DNA of 64,000 bases from Ww85 sp963745765 (GTDB lineage Bacteria > Desulfobacterota > Desulfobulbia > Desulfobulbales > Desulfocapsaceae), in NCBI GenBank assembly GCA_963745765.1, contig CAVUYQ010000001.1, positions 91,489 to 155,488 on the forward strand, in the 5' to 3' direction. Shown here one piece after another: positions 51,990-61,971 of this stretch (within the stretch, counting starts at the first letter, position 1; each line of letters begins with the position of its first letter). Below the pieces are notes generated by a model. The model ran no database searches. It was not told where the DNA came from and saw only the letters and a program-made list of their open reading frames with translations. The position numbers and the translations under genes are program-made.

Positions 51990-53360
51990 ATGTTATCGGA
52001 TTTGAAACGGATTATTGACCAGATCAGCAGAGATCGCGGCTTCGACAAAAAGCTCCTCATAGAGGCTATTGAAGAGGCCGTTGCATCTGCCGCTCGGAAA
52101 AAGTATGGCAGCAGGCGTGATATTGAAGTGCATTATAATGAAGAACTCGGTGAGGTTGAAGTATTCCAGTTTCGCAGTGTTGTCGAGGAAGCGGAAGATG
52201 AACAGACCGAAATCTCGTTTGAGCGCGCCCAATCGCTTGATCCTGAGGTGCAGTTGGGAGATGAACTCGGTGAAAAGATGGAAAATATCACCGATCTTGG
52301 CCGGATTGCGGCGCAGTCAGCCAAGCAGGTGATTATCCATCGCATGAAGGATGCAGAACGGGAAGTCATCTATGAGATGTTTCGGGACCGGCAGGGAGAG
52401 GTTGTCAGTGGTATTGTCCAGCGATTTGAGCGGGGCAACATGATTATCAACCTCGGTCGGACAGATGCCATACTGCCCAAAGATCATCAGATTCCGAAGC
52501 GTTCTTTTAAACAGGGGGACCGGATCAGGGCCTATTTGCTGGAAGTTCGGCAGAGCAGCCGTGATTCCCAGCTTATTCTGTCCCGCACCGCGGATGAATT
52601 CCTGGGAAAACTTTTCCAGATGGAGGTACCTGAAATTGCGGAAGGTATCGTTCGAATTATGGGCATCAGCCGCGAGCCCGGGTTTAGGGCGAAAATCGCC
52701 GTCAGTTCATCAGAATCGGATGTTGATCCGGTAGGCGCCTGTGTCGGCATGAAAGGTTCCCGGGTACAGAACGTTGTCCAGGAACTCCAGGGCGAGCGAA
52801 TCGATATCGTAACCTGGAGTCCTGATCCGGCAAAATATGTTTATAACGCGCTGGCACCTGCGCACGTCAGCATGGTTATGGTGGACGAGGATGCAAACTC
52901 GCTGCTCGTTGTGGTGCCAAATGATCAATTATCTCTTGCTATAGGACGCCAGGGCCAGAATGTACGGCTTGCCTCAAAGCTCATGGGCTGGCGTATTGAT
53001 GTGAAAAGTGAGCAGCGCTGGGCCAATCTGGAAAACGAGGGGTACCAGACGCTTCTGCGCGTACCCGGCGTTGATGAGGGTCTAGCCGACCAGTTTTTCA
53101 GCAAGGATATTAAATCGGCTGCTGAACTGTCTTGTGCTGTGTTGGAAGATCTGACCATTATCCGCTCCATCGATGATGACTTTGCCCTGAAGCTCATTGA
53201 AGTGGCCGGGAAGGTGGCAGCCCAGGTGGCTGCTGAAAAACCCGAGCAAAAGAATGGTGAAAATGGTGTCAGCGCAGAATCTGAAGGTAAGTCCGAAGAA
53301 AATGCGGTAGATGGAGATGAGAATACTGAGGTGGGTGAAGTTCCGGAAGCCGGCAAATAA
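51990..53360 (+). CDS. nusA: Transcription termination/antitermination factor NusA
   Basis: A 456-residue NusA, which binds RNA polymerase and nascent RNA to control pausing and termination. The N-terminal polymerase-binding domain (MLSDLKRIIDQISRDRGFDKKLLIEAIEEA) leads to the S1 domain (VSGIVQRFERGNMIINLGRTDAILPKDHQIP), then KH1 ('PVGACVGMKGSRVQNVVQELQGE') and KH2 ('LAIGRQGQNVRLASKLMGWRIDV'). One helix-hairpin-type module and an acidic tail (EENAVDGDENTEVGE) end the protein. It overlaps no neighbour; the RnpM gene starts 38 bases later. Confidence 0.96.
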   Translation: MLSDLKRIIDQISRDRGFDKKLLIEAIEEAVASAARKKYGSRRDIEVHYNEELGEVEVFQFRSVVEEAEDEQTEISFERAQSLDPEVQLGDELGEKMENITDLGRIAAQSAKQVIIHRMKDAEREVIYEMFRDRQGEVVSGIVQRFERGNMIINLGRTDAILPKDHQIPKRSFKQGDRIRAYLLEVRQSSRDSQLILSRTADEFLGKLFQMEVPEIAEGIVRIMGISREPGFRAKIAVSSSESDVDPVGACVGMKGSRVQNVVQELQGERIDIVTWSPDPAKYVYNALAPAHVSMVMVDEDANSLLVVVPNDQLSLAIGRQGQNVRLASKLMGWRIDVKSEQRWANLENEGYQTLLRVPGVDEGLADQFFSKDIKSAAELSCAVLEDLTIIRSIDDDFALKLIEVAGKVAAQVAAEKPEQKNGENGVSAESEGKSEENAVDGDENTEVGEVPEAGK

Positions 53361-53398
53361 GCGGACGCGCCTCAGACTTCGGGAAATGAAGAAAAAGA

Positions 53399-53620
53399 GT
53401 GAATCCTGTATGCAAATTCGCCATGCGCACATGCGTCAGCTGCTCGGGGATATTTCCAAAGAGCGAACTGATTCGTTATGTCTGGCGGGTCAATCAGCCT
53501 GTTGCTGATCCGGAACAGCGGGCCTGCGGACGGGGTGCATACAGTTGTAGAAATAAGCGTTGCATGGAATTGTTTTTTAAAGAAAGAAAAAGGTGGAGAC
53601 GGTCGTTTCGTCTTAGCTGA
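53399..53620 (+). CDS. rnpM: RnpM/YlxR (DUF448) RNA-binding protein
   Basis: A 73-residue protein of the DUF448 family: RTCVSCSGIFPKSELIRYV, then 'CGRGAYSCRNKRCMELFFKERK' and the basic end RWRRSFRLS. Its place between nusA and infB is the classical one. YlxR proteins bind RNA and, in Bacillus, the RNase P RNA. The tracked start is GTG at 53399; an ATG at 53423 directly before RTCVSC is equally possible, and neither has a strong ribosome site. Confidence 0.85.
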   Translation: MNPVCKFAMRTCVSCSGIFPKSELIRYVWRVNQPVADPEQRACGRGAYSCRNKRCMELFFKERKRWRRSFRLS

Positions 53621-53709
53621 TGTTTTTTCATAATCGGGATCTTGAAGCTGGAAATAACTGAAGCGTTACCGGTTGAAGATTTCAGAAAGCGGTCTTGCAG
53701 GAGTTAGGT

Positions 53710-56401
53710 ATGAGCAGAGTGAGGGTTTACGAGCTGGCGAAAGAAGTCGGAATGAGTGGTAAGGATCTGGCTGACAAGCTGCTTGCTGAAGGTTTTGACG
53801 TCAGAGGACATAGTTCGACCGTTGATGTGGAAACTGCCGAGAAGATCAGGAATACCATACTTCAGGAAATCTGATACCGAGCTGGTTGAAAAGCGTATCG
53901 ACGCATCCGAGGGCGGCACGGTTATCAGGAGGCGATCGACAATTATCCGGCGACGTCCAAAAGTTGAAGATGTCGAACCGACAGAAGAAACATCAGAAAA
54001 AGATGTGTCGGCTGCAGTCGATGATACCGTTGCGGTAAAAGGACCGGAAAATGATGAGGCAGCAACTGCCCTTGAGCCGGCTGCTGAGGCTGCATCGGTC
54101 GTTACTGCAGGGGACGAAGCGGAAGTCAAAAAAACAGAAGAAATAACTCCGGTAGAGGCTCAAAGTGAAGAGTCGGCCGCAACGGGAAAAGACGCATCCC
54201 CGGAACCTGATGGAGATGATGCGAAACAGCAAGTCGAGACTGAGGCTGTCAAGAAAGACAAAAAACCAGCCCGAAAGAAGATCGCCCGTGTTGTCGGCAG
54301 CATCGAGCTGCCGATACAGGAGCCTGCTTCTTCCAGTCCGGAGAGGGGACGTCCTAAAAAAGCAGGAAAGCCTTCAACCGCAAGAATCTCAGGACGGCCC
54401 AAAGCTGATGTCTCTCTTGTGAAGGACGTGACTGCTGAAACCCCGGATCGTAACCGGAAAAAAGGGAAACGAGTTTTCAATGATACCGAAGAAAGTGATC
54501 GACGTGCAAAAGGTGCCCGCAAAGCCAAGCAAAGCGTAAAGTTTACTCATTTTGATGCGGACTATCAGCGAGGTACCAAACGAGGAAAGCGCGGTAAAGG
54601 GAGGCTTGAGAGAAAAGCCTCACCCTCAACGATAGAGATGAAGGCGAGCAAGAAAAAGATCACGGTATTCGAAACTATTTCCGTCGGAGATCTTGCCTCT
54701 AAAATGAAGCTTAAGGCGAGCGAGGTTATCAGCAAGCTGATGGGACTGGGGGTGATGGCGACGATGAACCAGGCCGTTGATATCGACACGGCAACCCTGA
54801 TCGCCACCGACTTCGGTTATGAGATCGAACAGGGGATAACGGAGGAAATAGGGGTCCAGCTTTTCGATGCACAGGAAGAGGGTGGTGAAGCAGGCTTCAG
54901 GCCGCCGGTTGTCACCGTAATGGGCCATGTCGATCACGGTAAAACTTCCATTCTCGATGCCATCAGGAAAACCGATGTGGCAGAAGGGGAAGCCGGTGGC
55001 ATCACCCAGCATATCGGTGCCTATCATGTCCGCTCAAAAGCAGGTGACGTGACCTTTGTCGATACTCCCGGGCATGCCGCTTTTACCGAGATGCGCTCGC
55101 GCGGGGCACAGATTACCGATCTTGTTGTTCTTGTTGTTGCTGCTGACGATGGCGTCATGGATCAGACCAGAGAGGCGATCAGCCACGCACAGGCTGCCGG
55201 GGTGCCAATCCTGGTGGCAGTCAATAAGATTGATAAAGATAACGCTGACCCGGATCGGGTCAAACGTGAACTTGCCGAGTTGGATCTCAGTCCTGAAGAT
55301 TGGGGCGGTCAGACCATTTACTGTCACACCTCTGCTAAAAAGAATATCGGTATTGATGAACTGCTGGAAAATATTCAGCTCATGTCAGAGATTCTTGAAC
55401 TGAAGGCGGATGCTACCCGGAAGGCCAAGGGACGTGTTGTTGAAGCCAAGCTTGACAAGGGTCGTGGCCCGGTGGCCACTGTCCTGGTTCAGGACGGGAC
55501 ACTGAATCATGGCGACAGTTTCGTGGTCGGTCAGTTCAGTGGTAAAGTTCGGGCGCTTCGAGATGACAAGGGCAGGGACCTGCAGAGTGCCGGGCCGTCG
55601 ATTCCTGTTGAAGTGCAGGGGCTGACCGGTGTACCGCAGGCAGGTGATGAGTTTATCGTCGTCAGCGATGATAAAATGGCCAAGAATGTCAGCCAGGTAC
55701 GATCGATGAAGGCACGTGAGTCTGAACTTGCCGCGGGGAGCAAGATATCACTGGATAAGCTCTTCGAGAAAATGGGTGAAGGAGAGGTTCTTGAACTCAG
55801 GGTAATCATCAGAGCCGATGTGCAGGGAACCCTGGAAGCCTTTGCCACGGCTGCCCAGGAATTGTCAACAACTGCCATAAAAGTTCGGGTCCTGCATGAA
55901 GGGACGGGTACGATCACTGAGTCTGATATTCTTCTGGCCTCTGCCTCCGATGCAATCATCATCGGTTTTAATGTCAGACCGTCAGGCAAGGTCAAAAGCT
56001 TGGCAGAACGGGAAAGTGTCGATCTGCGCTCCTACGATGTAATTTACCACGCGCTTGATGATATCAGAAATGCCATGGTTGGTATGTTAGCCCCGACTTT
56101 CGTGGAAGAGGTGATCGGCAGTGCCGAGGTTCGTGAAACGTTTACTGTTCCGAAAATTGGCCGGATTGCCGGCTGTTTTGTCACGGATGGGGCTATCAGA
56201 AGGAATGCCAGAATTCGTGTGGTGCGGGACGGTGTTGTCGTTTATACCGGTAAGATAGGCTCCCTGAAACGTTTCAAAGATGATGCAAAAGAGGTGCTGG
56301 CCGGGTACGAATGTGGAATGGGGGTCGAGAACTTCAACGATATAAAAGTTGGCGATACTCTTGAGGCCTTTGTTATGAAGGAAGTTGAGGCGACTCTGTA
56401 A
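53710..56401 (+). CDS. infB: Translation initiation factor IF-2, with a frame break near 53870
   Basis: IF-2 positions initiator tRNA on the 30S subunit and promotes subunit joining with GTP. ATG 53710 gives MSRVRVYELAKEVGMSGKD, the first IF2_N domain, but that frame stops at TGA after LQEI near 53873. From there the frame at 53756-56401 carries on (DTELVEKRIDASEGG) to the end. A long charged Lys/Glu linker leads to a second IF2_N-type region ('KKITVFETISVGDLASKM') and the G domain: GHVDHGKTS (about 404-412), 'DTPGHAAF', 'NKID'. Domains II-IV follow. The single break is best read as an indel error because the gene is essential. Confidence 0.93.
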
Positions 56402-56415
56402 TTGCGGAAACGATC

Positions 56416-56841
56416 ATGGCAGTAGAATGGCATCCTAAACAGGACCTTGAGGCGATTGGCGGCAGCAAGCCCCGCTTGCCTAAACGGGCTGATCGCGTTG
56501 CCGATGCAATCAGGAATGAACTGTCTGTTCTGCTCCTGCAGCGTGTCCGTGACCCGCGGCTCAGTAACGTCAGCATCAGCAGAGTCGAAATTACCGACGA
56601 CCTGCGTCATGCAAAGATTTTTTATACGGTGTTTGGCGAGACGGAACAGAGGGCGCGTATACAGACCGGCCTGGAAAAAGCCGCCGGCTTCATGCGCTCC
56701 CATCTTGCCAAAACGCTCAATCTGCGATTTACGCCGGATCTTCGATTCTGGTATGACGAGCAAGCGGAAAAGGTGCAGGAGATTGAAAATTTGCTGAACG
56801 ACCTCGCCAGACAAAGAGATGATCAAGAGAAAGGTTCCTGA
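56416..56841 (+). CDS. rbfA: Ribosome-binding factor A
   Basis: A 141-residue RbfA, a KH-fold 30S maturation and cold-shock factor: 'RADRVADAIRNELSVLLLQRVRDPRLSNVSISRVEITDDLRHAKIFYTV' and 'LEKAAGFMRSHLAKTLNLRFTPDLRFWYDE' are the family blocks. It follows infB by 14 bases and its end overlaps the nrnA start by 23 bases, so translation is probably coupled. Confidence 0.95.
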   Translation: MAVEWHPKQDLEAIGGSKPRLPKRADRVADAIRNELSVLLLQRVRDPRLSNVSISRVEITDDLRHAKIFYTVFGETEQRARIQTGLEKAAGFMRSHLAKTLNLRFTPDLRFWYDEQAEKVQEIENLLNDLARQRDDQEKGS

Positions 56842-57829
56842 AGAAGTTCTTAAAGTCATTAAGCAGAAGGACAATTTCGTTCTGCTGACGCATATCCATC
56901 CGGACGGGGATGCAATCGGTTCCCTGCTTGGGTTTGCAGACGTTCTGGAGCATATGGGTAAGCGGGTTTTTGCCTATGTCGATGAACCGGTCTCTCATCT
57001 CTATGAATTCATGCCGGGTTGTGACCGTGCATGCAGCAACCTTGACGACTTGCGCCAGTTTCTTGACGAGGCCGGGGCCGATGTCGGTGCCATTGCCCTT
57101 GACTGCGGAGAAGCTGACCGGCTTGGCGACCAGAAGAACCAGCTTTTGAATATCCATCCGTTTCTGGCGATTGATCATCACCTTTCCCACCGAACCTACG
57201 GTAAGTTACGCTGGGTTGATCCGGGCCGCAGTTCCACTGGCGAAATGATCTATGAAATCTGCATCGCTCTCGGCATAGAGCCTTCCTATCGTTGTGCTTT
57301 TAATCTGTTTGTGGCCATCGCGACTGATACCGGGTCTTTCAGGTACTCATGCACCAGCGTCAGGACGCTGGAGATCGCAGCCAAACTTGTCGCACTCGGC
57401 GTACACCCGGAAGAAGTAGCCGGCCATATCTACGACAACTATACTCCCGCACGCCTGCAACTGATGCAGCTGGTTCTGGGAACGCTTGAACTCTCTGCTG
57501 AAGATAAGATCGCCTTCATCCACGTTACTCGGGAAATGTTCGACAGGAGTGGGGCGGAGACGCAGGATGTTGAGGGTTTTATTGATTATCCACGCTCAAT
57601 CAAGACAGTACAGGTTGCCGTTTTTCTGAAAGAAGGCATGGGCGATCACCTCTCCGTAAGCCTGCGGGCAAAAGGAAAATGTGACGTCGCGGCAATTGCC
57701 AAATTATATGGCGGCGGCGGGCACCGCAATGCTGCCGGGTGCATTTTTATCGGCCATTCTCGCGAAACGGTCCGGGATATCTTGTGCCGGGAGATAAAGA
57801 CTGTCCTATGCGGTGGTCCGGCGACGTGA
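56819..57829 (+). CDS. nrnA: DHH-family phosphoesterase (NrnA-type oligoribonuclease/pAp phosphatase)
   Basis: A 336-residue DHH phosphoesterase. Metal-binding motifs are 'LLTHIHPDGDAIGSLLG', 'ALDCGEADRLG' and FLAIDHHLSHRTYG (DHH), followed by 'FVAIATDTGSFRYSCTS' and a DHHA1 domain with 'KLYGGGGHRNAAGC'. NrnA degrades very short RNAs and 3'-phosphoadenosine 5'-phosphate. Its place between rbfA and truB is conserved in many bacteria. The start codon is ATG within the rbfA reading frame. Confidence 0.92.
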   Translation: MIKRKVPEEVLKVIKQKDNFVLLTHIHPDGDAIGSLLGFADVLEHMGKRVFAYVDEPVSHLYEFMPGCDRACSNLDDLRQFLDEAGADVGAIALDCGEADRLGDQKNQLLNIHPFLAIDHHLSHRTYGKLRWVDPGRSSTGEMIYEICIALGIEPSYRCAFNLFVAIATDTGSFRYSCTSVRTLEIAAKLVALGVHPEEVAGHIYDNYTPARLQLMQLVLGTLELSAEDKIAFIHVTREMFDRSGAETQDVEGFIDYPRSIKTVQVAVFLKEGMGDHLSVSLRAKGKCDVAAIAKLYGGGGHRNAAGCIFIGHSRETVRDILCREIKTVLCGGPAT

Positions 57830-57866
57830 TCAATAAAAGGCAGAGCGGCGATAGAAAAACGGCGTT

Positions 57867-58709
57867 ATGACTGAAATGTTTGAAGCCGGTGTACTGCTGG
57901 TTGATAAGCCGGCGGGCAAGACCTCCTTTGCCATGATAAAAGTACTTCGGCGGCTTACCGGTATCAGGAAAATCGGTCATGCCGGAACGCTTGATCCTTT
58001 TGCTACCGGCCTGCTGGTAGTCTGTCTGGAACGATCAGCAACGAAGATGATAGCGGACTTCATGGTTGGCGAAAAGGAATACCTGGCCACCCTGCAACTA
58101 GGCAGCGTGTCGACGACTCAGGACCCTGAAGGTGATATCAGCTGCGGAGCTGCGCAGCCTGATTATCCGGCTGAGGTGATAGAAGCGGTTCTCGACCGTT
58201 TCCGGGGCAATATCAGCCAGAAGCCTCCCGCCTTTTCCGCACTGAAACATAAAGGCCGGCCGCTATACCACTATGCCCGCCAGGGCATCAGCATAGAAAA
58301 GAGCCCGAGAGCGGTCACTATCCATCAGCTTGAATGGCTTGACCCCAGGGGCTGCGTTGACAATACCCAACCGGAACTGCACCTCAGAGTGCGCTGCAGT
58401 AAGGGAACATATATCAGGGCTCTGGCCGAAGATATCGGGCAGGCGCTTGGGTGCGGCGCTTATCTCACGGCGCTTCGCAGGATCCGGAGTGGTTTCTTTT
58501 CCGTTAAAGACAGTCTGCCGGGTAGTGAACTTTATAACGATAATGCGGCGGCTCTTGTTCAGACCAGGCTGTTAAGTGTTGAGCACGTACGGAAACTCTT
58601 GCAAAAAGATGATGGAATGGATAATATACAACGGTTGGAGTTGAGAATTGCTGCTTTTTCAATGGTTACACGGCGTGAATTTCTTGTTTTATTTGCCAGT
58701 GACCGTTAG
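57867..58709 (+). CDS. truB: tRNA pseudouridine-55 synthase
   Basis: A 280-residue TruB. The catalytic Asp is in KIGHAGTLDPFATGLLVV; 'GVLLVDKPAGKTSF', 'YLATLQLGSVSTTQDPEGDI', 'QKPPAFSALKHKGRPLYHYAR' and 'RVRCSKGTYIRALAEDIGQALGCGAYLTALRRIRSG' are the other conserved blocks. It forms pseudouridine in the T-loop of tRNAs. It is followed by rpsO after 55 bases, as usual. Confidence 0.95.
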   Translation: MTEMFEAGVLLVDKPAGKTSFAMIKVLRRLTGIRKIGHAGTLDPFATGLLVVCLERSATKMIADFMVGEKEYLATLQLGSVSTTQDPEGDISCGAAQPDYPAEVIEAVLDRFRGNISQKPPAFSALKHKGRPLYHYARQGISIEKSPRAVTIHQLEWLDPRGCVDNTQPELHLRVRCSKGTYIRALAEDIGQALGCGAYLTALRRIRSGFFSVKDSLPGSELYNDNAAALVQTRLLSVEHVRKLLQKDDGMDNIQRLELRIAAFSMVTRREFLVLFASDR

Positions 58710-58764
58710 AGTGCATACTTATTACACAATGAAATGACATTTTGAAAGATACAGGAGGTTGGCA

Positions 58765-59033
58765 GTGGCACAGTCAGCGGTAAGAAAAAACGAAATAATC
58801 GAGAAATACAAGATCCATCCGTCAGATACCGGATCTTCTGAAGTCCAGATCGCTCTTTTGACAGACAGAATCCAGTACCTGACAGAGCATTTCAAGACGC
58901 ACAAAAAAGATCACCATTCCCGCCAGGGACTGCTGAAACTTGTTGGTCAGAGACGAAGTCTGCTGGACTATCTAAAAATAAAGATATCAACAAGTACCGG
59001 GCGTTAATTCAGGATCTGGGTATTCGGAAGTAA
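58765..59033 (+). CDS. rpsO: 30S ribosomal protein S15, with a one-base break near the 3' end
   Basis: S15 binds 16S rRNA early in small-subunit assembly. The GTG at 58765 has AGGAGG seven bases upstream, giving MAQSAVRKNEIIEKYKIHPS, then 'DTGSSEVQIALLTDRIQYLTEHFKTHKKDHHSRQGLLKLVGQRRSLLDYLK'. As printed the frame ends at 59007 with the wrong tail IKISTSTGR. Adding one A in the run CTAAAAATAAAG (near 58974) restores KDINKYRALIQDLGIRK and a stop at 59033, the normal S15 ending. This is the clearest homopolymer-type frame error in the window. Confidence 0.95.
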
Positions 59034-59354
59034 TCTTGCCTGACAGTCTATGATGTCTCTCGTTACAGAGGAGCTGCGGATAACTCGGCGGTCGCATCGT
59101 CCTGTAGTGAAGAGACAGACTCCTTTAATCCGGACACCAGCCTAGATCGCGTATCTTTGCCATGGTCGTCCGGATCCGCTTTCTCTCCTCTAGCTGTTGA
59201 TGACCTATAGAATCAGACTGTTCCGCAATAGGGTGGAACAGAAGAAGCGTATCGCAACGTATTGCGACGTTAATTTTCAGAAAATAATGACCGGTGGATA
59301 ATCCGGTCAGAGATGAATCAGACCAGAAGAAGTGGTTTGAAAAATGGAGAAATT
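59034..59354 (+). promoter_or_regulatory. Structured leader of pnp
   Basis: A 321-base gap with several hairpins: ATCCGGAC (59138-59145) with GTCCGGAT (59168-59175); CTGTTCC (59218-59224) with GGAACAG (59235-59241); TCGCAA (59252-59257) with TTGCGA (59262-59267); GACCGG (59289-59294) with CCGGTC (59303-59308). In enterobacteria the pnp leader stem-loop is cut by RNase III and used for autoregulation. Whether this leader works the same way is inference. Confidence 0.45.
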
Positions 59355-61423
59355 ATGTACAACAAAGTTGAAGCCACACTCGGAGCGCACACCATTTCCA
59401 TCGAGACCGGAAAGCTTGCGAAGCAGGCATCCGGATCAGTCGTCGTACGTGTGGCGAAACGGTAGTACTCGTAACCGCCGTCGGTGATAAGGTAAAAAGC
59501 TGATCGGGTTTTTTACCGTTAACCATCGAATACCAGGAAAAAATGGCCTCGGTCGGCAGGATTCCCGGTAATTATTTCCGGGCGTGAAATCGGCAGGCCA
59601 AGCGATCAGGAAGTCTTGACCTGCAGGATTATTGACCGTCCCCTGCGTCCGCTGTTTGCACACGGCTACTGCGCCGAGACCCAGGTTATTGCCTCGGTAT
59701 TATCGGCAGACCTGGAAAATTCTCCCGATATGCTGGCCCTGACCGGAGCCAGCTGTGCCATGATGCTTTCCGACATTCCCTTTGCGGGACCGGTGGCCGG
59801 CGGCCGGGTCGGATATATTGACGGGAACTATGTTATGAATCCGACTGTTTCCCAGTTGAAAGAGTCGGCCATGGATATTGTCGTTGCCTGTACGGAAAAA
59901 GCAGTCGTTATGGTTGAAGGGAGCGTTGCTTCCAAGAGCGAGGACGAGATCCTTGATGCAATTTTCTTTGCCTTTACCGAACTGCAGTCGCTGATTACCT
60001 TGCAGAAAACCCTGCAGGCAAGCAACGGCAAAGAAAAAAGAGCGGTTGAGGCCCCGAAGATTGATGAGGATCTCTATCAGCGTGTCATGGAAAGTGCCGC
60101 CGCTCAGATGGAAAATGTTATTTCCACCTCGGACAAGCTCGAACGCGCTAAAAAATATGATGAGCTGAAAACGACGATCGTTGAAGAACTTGATAGTGAA
60201 GGTGAGCGGGCAGGCGAAATCAAGGAGCTGTTGTCGAAGTTTCGCAAGAAAGTCATGCGAGGCAAAATTGTAAACGAATTAATAAGAATAGACGGACGCT
60301 CAATCGACGAGGTTCGTCCTATCAGCTGCGAGGTTGGCTATCTCCCGAGAACTCATGGTTCTGCGCTGTTCACCCGTGGCGAAACCCAGGCTCTGGTTAC
60401 GGCGACACTTGGCAGTGAACGTGATCAGCAGCGTATTGAAACCCTGGGCGGTGAGGAAAACAGACGCTTTATGCTGCACTACAATTTTCCTCCGTTCTGC
60501 GTTGGCGAAGTTCGACGGCTGAGCGGCCCATCCCGGCGGGACATTGGCCACGGAAACCTGGCACGTCGCGGCATGGAGGCTGTTCTGCCGGCTGAAGCGG
60601 ATTTTCCTTATTCAATCAGGGTGGTTTCGGAAGTACTCGAGTCAAACGGATCGTCCTCAATGGCAACCGTATGCGGCGGCAGCATGGCACTGATGGATGC
60701 CGGTGTAGCGATCTCAAGCCCGGTGTCGGGTATTGCCATGGGGCTGATAAAAGAGGATGACAAGGTCGTTATCCTTTCTGATATCCTCGGTGATGAGGAC
60801 CATCTTGGTGATATGGATTTCAAAGTCGTCGGCACTGCCGATGGTATTACTTCCCTGCAGATGGATATCAAGATAGACGGTGTTGACCGGGATATCATGG
60901 GCAGGGCGCTTGCGCAGGCCAAAAGGGGAGACTGCATATTCTCGGCGAGATGTTAAAGGGCATCAGCACGGTTCGAACCGAGATGTCCGAATATGCACCC
61001 AAGTATGTGGCGCACCAGATCAATCCTGACAAGATCAGGGACATCATCGGTCCTGGTGGAAAAATCATCAAGGAGCTTTCAGCAGAGTATGATGCCAAGA
61101 TTGAAGTCGACGACAGCGGTCTGGTCAAGGTGTTTACCTCCAACGGCCAGAATCTCGAAAAACTGCTGAACCGCATAAAGGCTATTACTGCCGAACCGGA
61201 AGTAGGTGCTGTTTACAAGGGTATTGTCAAGACCATTAAAGATTTCGGTGCTTTTGTCGAAATCATGCCCGGTACTGACGGACTTGTTCATATATCAGAA
61301 CTGGCAAAAGAGCGGGTCAACAAGGTGACCGACGTCGTCTCTGAAGGCGACGAGATGGAGGTCAAGGTTCTTGAAATTGATAACCGTGGACGTATACGGC
61401 TGAGTCGCAAGGTTTTATTGTAG
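59355..61423 (+). CDS. pnp: Polyribonucleotide nucleotidyltransferase, with several frame breaks
   Basis: PNPase degrades RNA from the 3' end with phosphate. ATG 59355 (GGAG six bases upstream) gives MYNKVEATLGAHTISIETG and then 'KLAKQASGSVVVR'. Breaks near 59451, 59500 and 59575 are needed to reach 'CGETVVLVTAVGD', 'LTIEYQEKMASVGRIPGNYF' and 'SDQEVLTCRIIDRPLRPLF'. The frame then runs to about 60940, through the second RNase PH core ('VGYLPRTHGSALFTRGETQALV'). A last break in a GGGG run there leads to LHILGEMLKGIS, then KH ('DIIGPGGKIIKEL') and S1 ('GAVYKGIVKTIKDFGAFVEI') domains. All four breaks look like indel errors. The protein would be about 689 residues. Confidence 0.92.
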
Positions 61424-61451
61424 ATCTGAGCTGATTTTCGAGCTTGTGCCC

Positions 61452-61482
61452 GGGCCGGTTGTCATTGACATCCGGCCCTTTA
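61452..61482 (+). terminator. Terminator after pnp
   Basis: GGGCCGG-T-TGTCA, one-base loop, TGACA-T-CCGGCCC is an almost uninterrupted stem, followed by TTTATA. It lies 28 bases after the pnp stop and 17 bases before dut. Confidence 0.65.
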
Positions 61483-61498
61483 TAGTGGAGCAGGGAAA

Positions 61499-61969
61499 AT
61501 GGAGAAGCGCGATTCAACGCCCTTAGCCATCAGCATCAGATGGCTTCATCCCGAAATGAGCCGTGATATATTACTGCCGGCCTACGAAACAACCGGTTCT
61601 TCCGGCATGGATGTCTGTGCCGCGATAGAGGCGGACCTTCCTCTACTGCCAAAAGAGCGCGTCCTGATACCGACCGGCTTTGCAGTGGCAATACCTGTCG
61701 GCTATGAAATACAGGTCCGGCCTCGCAGCGGTCTTGCCGTCAAGCATGGGGTAAGCGTTATCAATGCACCCGGAACTATTGATTCGGACTACCGTGGTGA
61801 GGTTAAAATCGGCCTCGTCAATCTTGGAGATAAAACATTCACCATCCGCCGCGGTGACCGGATCGCCCAACTGGTTGTCGCCCCTGTCATAAGAGCAACC
61901 CTGCAGGTCGTTGACGGACTTGACGAAACCCTGCGCGGTAGTGGCGGTTTCGGTCATACCGGGGTGTGA
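61499..61969 (+). CDS. dut: dUTP diphosphatase
   Basis: A 156-residue trimeric dUTPase, which removes dUTP from the pool and supplies dUMP for thymidylate. All five family motifs are present: 'GSSGMDVCAAIEADL', 'VQVRPRSGLA'-like 'IQVRPRSGLAVKHG', 'INAPGTIDSDYRGEVKIGLVN' (catalytic Asp), 'RRGDRIAQLVVAPV' and the C-terminal lid RGSGGFGHTGV. The stop overlaps the start region of the next gene, so the two are co-translated. Confidence 0.95.
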   Translation: MEKRDSTPLAISIRWLHPEMSRDILLPAYETTGSSGMDVCAAIEADLPLLPKERVLIPTGFAVAIPVGYEIQVRPRSGLAVKHGVSVINAPGTIDSDYRGEVKIGLVNLGDKTFTIRRGDRIAQLVVAPVIRATLQVVDGLDETLRGSGGFGHTGV

Positions 61970-61971
61970 TA

